A stretch of 32,955 bases of DNA, taken from the NCBI GenBank assembly GCA_964508975.1, contig CAZDVQ010000051.1:1-32955 (forward strand). The letters are read 5' to 3'. Of this stretch, positions 21,519 through 29,562 are shown in pieces. This stretch comes from CAZDVQ01 sp964508975 (lineage in GTDB: Bacteria > Bacteroidota > Bacteroidia > Chitinophagales > Saprospiraceae). The position numbers and the translations under genes were made by a program. The notes under the pieces were generated by a model, which saw nothing but the letters and a program-made list of their open reading frames with translations, was not told the origin of the DNA and searched no databases. Position 1 is the first letter of the stretch. Each line of letters opens with the position of its first letter.

Positions 21519-22970
21519 ATGAAAAAAGTAATCGTTGCATTGTTGTTCATGGCTGGTTTAGCGACAACGCTTCAAGCTCAAAATCCATGTGGCACCCCGG
21601 CTGAAATGAGCGAGTGGTACTTGCGCTACACCGCTAACCCTAGTATTTTTGAAGACCGTGGTGGAGCATTATTAATACCAACAACCTTGCATATCGTTGC
21701 AAACGATAATGGTCAAGGCGCTTTTTCTGTAGCAAAATTATTAGAGAGCTTTTGCCAACTTAACACAGACTTCGATGCACTTGATGTTCATTTTTACATG
21801 GCGAGTGATTTTAACAGAATCAACAACTCCTCTATTTATGACCATGATGACTTTTCAGCTGGCATTATGGGTATGAACCAAAACAATGTGCCCAACACGA
21901 TGAACTCGTATATCGTGGCCAACCCAGCGGGGAACTGCGGTTACAATGCTTGGGACCTAGGCAACATGATGGCCACAGGTTGTATGAACGGCCATACTTG
22001 GACGCATGAAGTAGGTCACTACTTTAGCCTGCCCCATACTTTTTATGGCTGGGAAGGTGAAACCTATAACGTAAACAACCCACCAACTATAGCCGATTTA
22101 AACGACGTGGAAGCGGTTGACCGGTCTAACTGTTTAACCACCGCCGACCGTTTATGCGACACCGAAGCAGATTATCTATCGTACCGTTGGACTTGCGCCT
22201 CTAATGGTTTCAGTGGGCTTACCCAACGCGACCCCAACGGCGTAGCCTTCCAATCGGATGGCAGTTTATACATGTCGTATTCAAACGATGCTTGTATGAA
22301 CCGTTTTTCAGATGACCAAAAAGCGGCCATGCGTGCTTACATCCAAGATGAATATGATTACTTGCTGACCAGCCCCGACCCTACTTTTGTAGAGATTACT
22401 GACTCGATTGAACTGGATCGCCCCATGAACAATATGCAATCGCCTCAATCAGACATGTTGTTTACTTGGGCGCCCGTTGAAGGAGCAACCCATTACGTGC
22501 TTCAGATTGGCCGCAACTCCTTTGGTAGTTTATTAGAAGAAATCGTAGTTACTGATACTTTTTTCCAGCCTAGCCGTGTATTTACCCCACTCCCATCAAC
22601 ATGGCGTTATGTGTGGCGTATCAAGCCTTTTAACCGGACTTATGCCTGTGCCCCTTATTCTGAAACACGCAGCTTTACCATCCAACAAACTACAGGCCTA
22701 ACTGAAAACAATGAAAATCAAGATATTAAGCTATTTCCTGTACCTATTCAACTCGGTGAATCCCTTAATGTGATGCTGCCATCTACAGCCGATGAGTTGA
22801 TTCATATCCAAGTGTTGGATGCATTGGGTAAAACCGTGCAGATGGTCCAAGTAAACAGTAGCGAAAGTTCTGTATTTACACTTGAAACCTATATGCTCCA
22901 AGCTGGAGTGTACAGCATCAGTATTCAAACACAGGAAAAACAGCTGCTGAAAAGGTTTTTGGTAAAATAA
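21519..22970 (+). CDS. Secreted M43-like (pappalysin-type) metalloprotease with T9SS domain
   Basis: 483 residues. Signal peptide of about 20 residues (KKVIVALLFMAGLATTLQAQ). The catalytic domain has HEVGHYFSLPH (His163, Glu164, His167, His173: the extended zinc motif HExxHxxxxxH) and the Met-turn region LYMSYSNDACMNRF. DRLCDTEADY lies between them, as in pappalysins. A fibronectin-III-like domain follows (about 300-395, MLFTWAPVEGATHYVLQIG), then a T9SS type A domain (IKLFPVPIQLGESLNV to LLKRFLVK). All catalytic residues are present. It shares architecture with the truncated gene at the window start. The substrate is an extracellular protein of unknown identity. The next gene's -33 box lies within its last codons. 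Confidence 0.88.
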   Translation: MKKVIVALLFMAGLATTLQAQNPCGTPAEMSEWYLRYTANPSIFEDRGGALLIPTTLHIVANDNGQGAFSVAKLLESFCQLNTDFDALDVHFYMASDFNRINNSSIYDHDDFSAGIMGMNQNNVPNTMNSYIVANPAGNCGYNAWDLGNMMATGCMNGHTWTHEVGHYFSLPHTFYGWEGETYNVNNPPTIADLNDVEAVDRSNCLTTADRLCDTEADYLSYRWTCASNGFSGLTQRDPNGVAFQSDGSLYMSYSNDACMNRFSDDQKAAMRAYIQDEYDYLLTSPDPTFVEITDSIELDRPMNNMQSPQSDMLFTWAPVEGATHYVLQIGRNSFGSLLEEIVVTDTFFQPSRVFTPLPSTWRYVWRIKPFNRTYACAPYSETRSFTIQQTTGLTENNENQDIKLFPVPIQLGESLNVMLPSTADELIHIQVLDALGKTVQMVQVNSSESSVFTLETYMLQAGVYSISIQTQEKQLLKRFLVK

Positions 22971-22989
22971 GATTGCTGCCGTACCTTTG
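22958..22989 (+). promoter_or_regulatory. Full -33/-7 promoter of the PorE-like gene
   Basis: TTTG at 22958-22961, 20-base spacer, TACCTTTG at 22982-22989; ATG 24 bp later. This is the best complete promoter in the window. Its -33 box is in the last codons of the upstream gene. Confidence 0.75.
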
Positions 22990-23012
22990 GAGATGGATAC
23001 GATACCAACCTT

Positions 23013-25346
23013 ATGAAAAATATATTGACCATCTTTTGGGTATGTGCTAGCTTGAATGGGGTACTAGGCCAAAACGAACGTCAAGCGGAACAGCTTTTCG
23101 AACGTTTAGGTTTCCAGAGTGCTATTGAAGCTTATAAAAACTCAACTAAAGCCAACAAGGGCCCTAAAGGCGATTTTAGCAGAGCCTTGCAAATGGCCGA
23201 GAGCTACAGGCTCAACGGGAAATACGCTAGTGCCGTGCCCTATTATGCCACTGTGGTTCAACTCAGCGACGAGCCCAAGTACATGCTGCGCTACGCCCAG
23301 TGCTTGCATACCATCGGGCAGTTCAAGCTGGCCAAATCATATTACCTACAATATGATGAACGGGTGGGCCATCTTGACCCTACAGGTAAGCTAATGGCCG
23401 AGTCGATAGACAAGGCCGGTAACTTTGCAGCCCACGGAGATGTTAAATTGTATAACCTTGACATCAACAGCCCTGCACTGGACTTTAGCCCTACCCTACT
23501 CGGTGATAAACTGTACTTTGCTTCAAACCGCAGCAACTTTAGCAAGGCATCTACTTACACCGATGCCTGGACCAACGCAGGATTTACCGACATTTGGGTT
23601 TGCGACATTAATGACAACCAAGCCTTAAGTGCCCCTACTCCGCTCCAAGGGCCAATCAACAGCAAATTCCATGAAGGGCCAGCAAGTGTAAGCCCAGGGG
23701 GCCAGCAAGTGTATTTCACCCGTAATCTGTATACTGCCGGCAAACGGAATTACGATAAGAAAAAAATCACCCGCTTAGGTATTTTTTCTGCTGATTTAAT
23801 CGACGACTGGGGCACCAACATTCGACCGTTTAAGCAGAACGATAAATCGCACTCTGTGTGCCACCCCGCTCTTTCGCGCGACGGCCAAAAATTGTTCTAC
23901 GCTGCCGATATCCCTGGTGGCTTCGGGGGCTATGACCTATACTACTCTGTCTTGCAAGATGGCGACTGGAGCGAGCCCATTAACCTCGGCCCCAATATCA
24001 ACACGGCACTTGACGAGCACTTCCCCGTACTAGGTGCCGATGGCATCTTGTACTTTGCATCTAAAGGCTTACCAGGGTTGGGCGGATATGACATGTTCGC
24101 CGCTAAAACTAAACCAAGTACCACACCTAATAACCTAGTATTCCAAGAAGCTGTTAACCTGGGAATGCCCTTTAACTCAAGTTGGGACGACTTCGGGATT
24201 GTTTTCGCCTACACCCAGCAATCGGGCTATTTCAGTTCAAACCGCCCCGGCGGCAAAGGAGAAGATGATATTTACTACGTTGAGTTTGCCGAGCCTCTGG
24301 ATAAACTGGCCAAAGCCCGTTTCTACAAAGGTACCATCTGCATTAACGACCATGCTACAAAAGAGCCTATACCCTACGCAGATTTGGTCGTTGAAAAAAT
24401 TCAGGCCCGCACTGGTAGATTACTTGACATGATTTCACTTACAACCAATGAAAAAGGGAAGGTAAACCTAGAACTTGAAGCTGACTACCGATACGCTATT
24501 TCAGTCACAGCCAAGGATTATGAATCGAGCTATGATGATCTGATAGCCAGCGACTTATACCTATCACAAGGATTTGAACACTGCATTCCGATACGCAGTA
24601 TTTACCCTGAAAATTGCATCATTCTGCGGGGTTTAGTAGTTAATGCATCTTACAGCGACTACCGCGTGCCCAATGCCAAAATCAAAATTGTTGACAAGTG
24701 CCTCGGGGAAGAAATCAAAATTCAAGGCAATGAAGATGGTACCTTTAACTATTGCCTGAAATGCAATTGCGAGTACCTGGTAATGGCCGAAAAAGCTGAT
24801 TTCAAAAAGGATCAAGCCATCCTTAGCATCAACAAGAGCTCCTGCAATGCCAAGGAGTTAAGGTTAAAACTAAGCCTTAGTACCGTTCGACTAAGCCAAG
24901 TTGAGCCATTGGCTAGCACAACCAAATCAACCAACGGCGATATTGCGGAAGGGCTTGTCATCGAGTTGAATAAAGTGTATTACGACTATGACCAGTCTTA
25001 TATCCGCGATGATGTAAAACCCGAGCTTAACAACCTTGCCTCGCTCATGAAGGCATATCCCTCGATGTCCATAGAATTATCTTCGCATACCGACTGTAGG
25101 GCCAGCGAGAGCTACAACCTCAAGTTATCGCAAAGGCGGGCAGATGCAGCCAAAACTTACTTGATTTCGAAAGGTATTGCCCCCTCGCGGATTGACGCTG
25201 TGGGTTACGGGGAGTCAAGGCCCAGGGTTACTTGTTCCGATTGCGAAAAATGTAGCGAAACGGAGCACCAATTAAACCGCAGGACAGAAGCCCGGGTTAC
25301 CAAGTTTGACCAAAAGGATATCCAAGTCAAGTATAAAGAAGATTAG
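23013..25346 (+). CDS. OmpA-family protein with TPR and beta-propeller (PorE-like)
   Basis: 777 residues, exported (N-terminal KNILTIFWVCASLNGVLGQ). Domains in order: TPR-like helices (about 20-130, SAIEAYKNSTKA, YASAVPYYATVV, FKLAKSYYLQYDE); PD40/WD40-like propeller (about 140-425, repeated LYFASNR, VYFTRN, LFYAADIPGG, LYFASKG, GYFSSNRPGG); carboxypeptidase-regulatory-like fold (about 440-525, TICINDHATKEPIPYADLVV) and perhaps a second (about 535-630); OmpA C-terminal peptidoglycan-binding domain (about 655-765, SSHTDCRASESYNLKLSQRR, then YGESRP). This order is that of PorE, which links the type IX secretion machinery to peptidoglycan. The same layout occurs in other Bacteroidota envelope proteins, so orthology is unproven. 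The T9SS cargo genes nearby fit the theme. Confidence 0.82.
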   Translation: MKNILTIFWVCASLNGVLGQNERQAEQLFERLGFQSAIEAYKNSTKANKGPKGDFSRALQMAESYRLNGKYASAVPYYATVVQLSDEPKYMLRYAQCLHTIGQFKLAKSYYLQYDERVGHLDPTGKLMAESIDKAGNFAAHGDVKLYNLDINSPALDFSPTLLGDKLYFASNRSNFSKASTYTDAWTNAGFTDIWVCDINDNQALSAPTPLQGPINSKFHEGPASVSPGGQQVYFTRNLYTAGKRNYDKKKITRLGIFSADLIDDWGTNIRPFKQNDKSHSVCHPALSRDGQKLFYAADIPGGFGGYDLYYSVLQDGDWSEPINLGPNINTALDEHFPVLGADGILYFASKGLPGLGGYDMFAAKTKPSTTPNNLVFQEAVNLGMPFNSSWDDFGIVFAYTQQSGYFSSNRPGGKGEDDIYYVEFAEPLDKLAKARFYKGTICINDHATKEPIPYADLVVEKIQARTGRLLDMISLTTNEKGKVNLELEADYRYAISVTAKDYESSYDDLIASDLYLSQGFEHCIPIRSIYPENCIILRGLVVNASYSDYRVPNAKIKIVDKCLGEEIKIQGNEDGTFNYCLKCNCEYLVMAEKADFKKDQAILSINKSSCNAKELRLKLSLSTVRLSQVEPLASTTKSTNGDIAEGLVIELNKVYYDYDQSYIRDDVKPELNNLASLMKAYPSMSIELSSHTDCRASESYNLKLSQRRADAAKTYLISKGIAPSRIDAVGYGESRPRVTCSDCEKCSETEHQLNRRTEARVTKFDQKDIQVKYKED

Positions 25347-25353
25347 TTTTTTT

Positions 25354-25498
25354 GGGGCCTCCCCTCGCGTGCGCTCGGGGCGCTACGTTACGCGGCTCGC
25401 TGACGCTCGGCCCCTGCGGGTCTGGCGGTTCGCGCAGTCGCTTCGCTCCTTTGCGGAGCACTTCGTGCAACCCGCCACCGCTCCACATCGCTAGGCCG
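25354..25498 (-). repeat. GC-rich multi-hairpin repeat, superfamily B copy 3 (expanded apex)
   Basis: GGGGCCTCCCCTCGCG to CCACATCGCTAGGCC. Where other copies have a short triloop hairpin, this one has about 45 bp of nested palindromes (GCTCC-TTTGC-GGAGC inside). It lies between the convergent PorE-like and aarF genes. Confidence 0.8.
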
Positions 25499-25515
25499 AT
25501 TCGTTTTCTGGCTAG

Positions 25516-27150
25516 CTAACGCGACTTGCGTAAGCTCCATAAAAACAGCAAAGTAAATATACCTGTTGACCACAAAGCATAATCTGGATACAATACCGGT
25601 TTTTCAAGCAAGTACAAGTAAACTGTGAAACTAAAGCAAGCCAAGATAGCCCACAAGAAAGTCAATACTACCCGACGCATGATCATAGCGGCGTTAACTT
25701 GATCTGGATTTTGAAAACTCAGCTCGCCCCTGCGCATTTTTTGCAAATTGCGTTGCAATTCATTGGGTAAACTAGCTATGGTCATGGCGTTCCTGCGTAA
25801 GAAATCCATTGCTATCCCTTTGGCACCACCTTGTTCTTTAAACAAATAGTCTTGTATGTAGGGCTGCACAATTTCAAGTGGGTTCTGCCTAGGAGCCAAT
25901 GTAAAACTAATCCCCATCATCAAGGTGATCGTCCGGTTGAGCAAAACAAAATCTTTCGGTACTTGAACCGTACCCGATAGCCCTTTAATATCAATGCTTT
26001 GCAAGAGGTTGATGGAGTTCTTGTCAAAGATATCAACATTATCCTTGAAGTTGAGGATCTCTTCGGTGTTTATCGTCTTCAAGAATTTTTGTACCGTTTG
26101 TACAAACTGTGTGGCCAGTTTCTCGGCATCGTTGCCATCGGCTAGGAACCCAAGGTCGTAACAGGTTTCAACGATAGCATCAACATCATTTTTCAAGGCT
26201 GCCTCGATGAGTTTTGATATGCCTAGGCGCATATCTTGGCCAAGTAAAGCCGTTGCGCCAAAATCAAGGAGCACGATTTTACCGTCGGCTTGAACCAGGA
26301 TATTACCCGGGTGCGGATCCGCATGGTAAAACCCGTCCCTGAACACCATTTCGCAATAAATATCCCATAAATGTTGGGCAAGTAGTTCTGTATCAAGGCC
26401 CCAGGCTTTTAATTGTTGAATCTCCGATACTTTCACCCCTTCCATGTATTCCATCACCAACACCTTCCCTGAAATGTACTGTTCGAATACCCTGGGCACG
26501 ATAAGCTTATCGTTATCCTTTAAATTTTGAGCGATTATACGCATCGAACTAGCTTCTTTCTTGTAATCGAGTTCATCTTCAAGCATCTGGTTAACCTGCG
26601 TGTACATATAGTCGATATTCTTTATATCAAAGAACCAAGAAACCACAAGCACAATCCGCCTGATAAGTTTCATATCGAGCCTAGCTATATGTTCAATATC
26701 AAGGTGTTGTACCTTCACGACAACCTTTTCGCCTGTTTTCAAAACCGCGTAGTGAGCCTGCCCAATCGAGGCGGCAGCAATGGGCTGCTCATCGAAACGA
26801 GCAAAGATTTGTTCGACGGGTTTGCCTAATTCTGTTTCAATACGTTGCTTAACCTCGGCATAAGGTCTGGCAGGGATTTGATCCTGGAGGCTTTCCAGTG
26901 GCTCGTGGAATGCCTTTGGCAGCATATTGCTCATGATAGACAGCAACTGACCAATCTTGATAAAAAAACCTTTGAGCTCCAATATATTGCGTTTCAGCAA
27001 TTGAGCATTCCTAGGATGTAGCGTTTCCATCCGCTTATCATACCATTGCTTGCCCAACACTCGACGCAAATAATACGCCGATAGATAAGATAATGCAATA
27101 CGGATAGCCACCGTGTAAACCTTGATGATACGAGCCCTGGATGAATTCAT
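25516..27150 (-). CDS. AarF/ABC1/UbiB-family atypical kinase
   Basis: 544 residues. Family motifs: the KxGQ motif at K65-I-G-Q68 (FFIKIGQLLSIMS), SLQDQIPARP, an Ala-rich loop AAASIGQAH, the nucleotide-binding Lys in VVVKVQ, HADPHPGNI and LLDFGATALL (catalytic loop and DFG-like motif). Two hydrophobic segments close the C-terminus (VVLTFLWAILACFSFTVYLY and WSTGIFTLLFLWSL), giving a membrane anchor as in UbiB/AarF. The family supports ubiquinone or isoprenoid lipid metabolism through ATPase or kinase activity. Bacteroidota use menaquinone, so the role here is open. It starts 21 bp after the T9SS gene at 27172 on the same strand. The stop codon sits at the edge of a GC-rich repeat. Confidence 0.9.
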   Translation of the reverse strand: MNSSRARIIKVYTVAIRIALSYLSAYYLRRVLGKQWYDKRMETLHPRNAQLLKRNILELKGFFIKIGQLLSIMSNMLPKAFHEPLESLQDQIPARPYAEVKQRIETELGKPVEQIFARFDEQPIAAASIGQAHYAVLKTGEKVVVKVQHLDIEHIARLDMKLIRRIVLVVSWFFDIKNIDYMYTQVNQMLEDELDYKKEASSMRIIAQNLKDNDKLIVPRVFEQYISGKVLVMEYMEGVKVSEIQQLKAWGLDTELLAQHLWDIYCEMVFRDGFYHADPHPGNILVQADGKIVLLDFGATALLGQDMRLGISKLIEAALKNDVDAIVETCYDLGFLADGNDAEKLATQFVQTVQKFLKTINTEEILNFKDNVDIFDKNSINLLQSIDIKGLSGTVQVPKDFVLLNRTITLMMGISFTLAPRQNPLEIVQPYIQDYLFKEQGGAKGIAMDFLRRNAMTIASLPNELQRNLQKMRRGELSFQNPDQVNAAMIMRRVVLTFLWAILACFSFTVYLYLLEKPVLYPDYALWSTGIFTLLFLWSLRKSR

Positions 27151-27171
27151 GGATAGGATGAGTTATAACTC

Positions 27172-28014
27172 TTAATGTATATTGATACAAAATTTACCGC
27201 TGTATTGTTGAGCCTGCATGTTCATTTGGTAAAAATACATACCGTTAGGCAAGTTTGACACATCGAACTGTAGATTTTCGTTGGCCATAGCATGTTGTTC
27301 GAACTGGGCTACGAGCTGCCCAAAAGCATCGAGTACATTAAACTGGATTAGCCCCGTGGCCCGCTGTTGATTATCGAAATAGAGTATACCATTTTGGATA
27401 GGGTTAGGGTATAGCCTTACCGTTTCTTGCGTTTGATGCACGTTGCTCAAAGGATTAATCGTCAACAAATAACGGTCATCGGGGTAAGGATTAATATAAC
27501 CACTGATGGGGCTTGGGCTCCCGATTACAATTTGGGTTGGAAAATTCATGGTGCCGAAAAAATGCCCATGCGCTACGGCGAGGATAATGATATGGTAGTT
27601 CCCCTCGCTATTGGGCGTACCCGAGATGTTGATACAGCCCGGAAGGCTTGCACTAGCGTTGGCATGGTCAAATTTGCAATCAATGGCGTTACACTGATAA
27701 CTTAAACCCAGGGCACTCAAAGGTAAACCTGCTACAAATGGCTTTTCGGTATCGTAGAATAAGATATCCTCGATGAAAAAAGAATCGACGAACACGGCCG
27801 TGCCTCCCAACCAGATGGGTGTTTGGTCGAGGATCAAGGTGTAGGTAAAATCCAGCGGCTCCTGAAAGGCCAGTTGGCCTATGCTGTAATGTGGCGAATC
27901 GGGGAAAGGGTAAAACCCTGAGGCGGGGCCCCAGCTCGTGTTGCCTATACATTGCGCTTGGACGCTGTTGAACATGGACAAGTAAACTGCTAGAAAAAGG
28001 AATATTTGACGCAT
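27172..28014 (-). CDS. Secreted T9SS cargo protein of unknown function, paralogue of 28469-29317
   Basis: 280 residues from the ATG at 28014, which gives a clean signal peptide (RQIFLFLAVYLSMFNSVQAQ). ATGs at 28035 and 28050 are further upstream, the last one at the edge of the family A repeat. The mature part (CIGNTSWGPASGFYPFPDSP, LDQTPIWLGGTAVFVDSF, ALGLSYQCNAIDCKFDH, GYINPYPDDRYLL) matches the next protein upstream block by block. A T9SS type A domain ends it (VRLYPNPIQNGILYF to LPNGMYFYQMNM). No enzymatic motif is seen. It may be cotranscribed with aarF (21-bp gap). Confidence 0.8.
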   Translation of the reverse strand: MRQIFLFLAVYLSMFNSVQAQCIGNTSWGPASGFYPFPDSPHYSIGQLAFQEPLDFTYTLILDQTPIWLGGTAVFVDSFFIEDILFYDTEKPFVAGLPLSALGLSYQCNAIDCKFDHANASASLPGCINISGTPNSEGNYHIIILAVAHGHFFGTMNFPTQIVIGSPSPISGYINPYPDDRYLLTINPLSNVHQTQETVRLYPNPIQNGILYFDNQQRATGLIQFNVLDAFGQLVAQFEQHAMANENLQFDVSNLPNGMYFYQMNMQAQQYSGKFCINIH

Positions 28015-28053
28015 GGTGTAGGGTTTAATGTTCATTGCCGCTGTTGGCATTTT

Positions 28054-28126
28054 GCGCCTCCCCCCGGCGCTGCGCGCCGACCCCCTCCACTGTACAGACG
28101 CTGCGCGTCCGTTGGTAGCGGGGGTT
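28054..28126 (+). repeat. GC-rich intergenic repeat, family A copy 2
   Basis: 73 bp, same orientation as 984-1057. Hairpins GGCGC-TGC-GCGCC and GACGC-TGC-GCGTC. It ends GTTGGTAGCGGGGGTTT and is placed upstream of the 28014 start. Confidence 0.75.
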
Positions 28127-28211
28127 TGGCCGAGCTACACTCGGCCGGGTTTCAGTGCGGCTATCGTTTATAGCGTGGTGGGCTATGCAAGGCAAATTGC
28201 AATATAAGTCA

Positions 28212-28241
28212 TTTATAATTAACCATTTACAATTAACCATT
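28212..28241. repeat. 14-bp tandem repeat (AATTAACCATT)
   Basis: TATAATTAACCATT followed by TACAATTAACCATT. 14 bp is twice the heptamer period. It is immediately before the next GC-rich repeat. Confidence 0.6.
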
Positions 28242-28248
28242 AAAAATA

Positions 28249-28409
28249 CGGCTGCTTTGCAGCCGTTGTTGCGTTAGCTGGGTGGAAGGCCGCACCGCAG
28301 GTGCGGGTGCGCAACGCGCACGGAGCGACAGCGAACCCTGGAACACAGCGGCGCCGCGCGTGTAGGGGCGTATGGCATACGCCCTGCGAAGCGGCGCAAC
28401 GCCCAAATA
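28249..28409 (+). repeat. GC-rich multi-hairpin repeat, superfamily C copy 3 with nested palindrome
   Basis: CGGCTGC-TTT-GCAGCCG at the start, apical hairpin CCGCACC-GCA-GGTGCGG at 28290-28306, then GCACGGAGCGACAGCGAACC and a GCGGCGCAACGCCC tail. A TGTAGGGGCG palindrome (28357-28381) interrupts the tail. Confidence 0.8.
28357..28381. repeat. Nested TGTAGGGGCG palindrome
   Basis: GTAGGGGCGTATGGCATACGCCC, self-complementary over GGGCGTATG / CATACGCCC with minimal loop, inside the C-type repeat. Confidence 0.65.
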
Positions 28410-28412
28410 AAA

Positions 28413-28446
28413 AAAAGCTCCTCAACATTGACGCTGAGGAGCTTTT
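28413..28446 (-). terminator. Terminator of the T9SS cargo gene at 28469
   Basis: 12-bp perfect stem AAAAGCTCCTCA / TGAGGAGCTTTT with a 10-base loop, 22 bp past the stop. The T-run continues on the minus strand. Confidence 0.88.
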
Positions 28447-28468
28447 ATAGCAAAGGTTAAGGTGTTAA

Positions 28469-29317
28469 TTAACGACCGATAACCATTTTGTTTGATACTG
28501 CACTGTTTTCATCGCTGAAAGTGTAGATGTAGATACCAGCAGGAAGGTCAGAACCGTCGAACTCGATCATTTGCTCACCAGTTACATTTACAACTTGGTT
28601 GTAAACAACTTGGCCCATCAAGTTACGAACGCTGAAGTTCAACTCAGTTTGCTCGTCAGCGCTAACTTTGATGAAAGTAGAACCGCTGAAAGGGTTAGGT
28701 TGGTTTTGCTCGATAGTAACCATACCGTGTGCCAAGTTCATGATACCAGTTGGGTTAGCAACCATACGGTAACGATCCGTTGGGAATGGGTTGATTACAC
28801 CTGTTGGAGGTGTTGGGTTACCGAAAGAAATAGTCAATGGGAAGTTAGAAGTAGTACCTGGGAAACGTACAAAAACGCGAGCGTTGATGATGAACTCATA
28901 AGTACCGGCAACGCTAGGTTGACCAGTGATTACAGCACAACCAGGCGCTGCAGGCGCTGCATTAGAACCATTGAAAACACAGTTAGGTGCGCTACAAGCG
29001 TAAGACAAACCAAGGCTAGTGATAGGTTGGGCCGATGATGGGCCAACGTTCACGTCGTAAGCGTTGATAGATTGAACCACAACTGAGTCCAAGATTACGG
29101 TGAAACCACCCAAAGAAACTGGAGTTTGGTCGATGATAGCAGAGAAAGTAAAGCTGTAGTTAGCACCTACTTCGCCATCAGGCAATGCGTAGAAAGGAGA
29201 GTCAGGGAGTGGGTAAACACCTGCGTCTGGACCGAAAGAAGGATCACCAGTACATTGTGCGTTTGCACTGAAAACTGCTGCAAGGATAACTGCGAAAGAA
29301 AGTAATAGTCTTTTCAT
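28469..29317 (-). CDS. Secreted T9SS cargo protein of unknown function
   Basis: 282 residues from the ATG at 29317. The frame is open to 29389, but that stretch covers the promoter at 29356-29363. Signal peptide KRLLLSFAVILAAVFSANAQ. The body (CTGDPSFGPDAGVYPLPDSP, IDQTPVSLGGFTVILDSVVV, SLGLSYACSAPNCVFNG, GVINPFPTDRYRMV) is paralogous to 27172-28014. The T9SS domain (VTIEQNQPNPFSGSTFIKV to LPAGIYIYTFSDEN) uses the NPF variant, unlike the NP-only form of the paralogue. Codon choice looks more restricted than in its neighbours, and it has its own strong promoter and terminator, which suggests high expression (inference). No enzyme motif is seen. Confidence 0.82.
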   Translation of the reverse strand: MKRLLLSFAVILAAVFSANAQCTGDPSFGPDAGVYPLPDSPFYALPDGEVGANYSFTFSAIIDQTPVSLGGFTVILDSVVVQSINAYDVNVGPSSAQPITSLGLSYACSAPNCVFNGSNAAPAAPGCAVITGQPSVAGTYEFIINARVFVRFPGTTSNFPLTISFGNPTPPTGVINPFPTDRYRMVANPTGIMNLAHGMVTIEQNQPNPFSGSTFIKVSADEQTELNFSVRNLMGQVVYNQVVNVTGEQMIEFDGSDLPAGIYIYTFSDENSAVSNKMVIGR

Positions 29318-29355
29318 GTGAAAGGAGTTTGTAAAAGGTTTGATTAATTTAGGCT

Positions 29356-29363
29356 CAAAGATA
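29356..29363 (-). promoter_or_regulatory. -7 box of the T9SS cargo gene
   Basis: TATCTTTG on the minus strand, 38 bp before the ATG at 29317. Confidence 0.6.
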
Positions 29364-29502
29364 CGGTAGTTTTTAATTAAACCTACCATTCATGAGATTT
29401 CTTTAAAGAGTATCATTTTAGGGAAAAGGTTGGATTGAATATAAATGTATATGAATTTTGCAAAAAAAATGCTCAACAAAAATGAATAAAGGGGAATAAA
29501 AC

Positions 29503-29510
29503 TATATTTG
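29503..29510 (+). promoter_or_regulatory. -7 box of the TonB-dependent receptor gene
   Basis: TATATTTG, 52 bp before the ATG at 29563. Divergent from the box at 29356. Confidence 0.55.
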
Positions 29511-29562
29511 CCACGGCTAAGGCCAAACAATATTTCATTATACCCATACAAACACCTTGACA

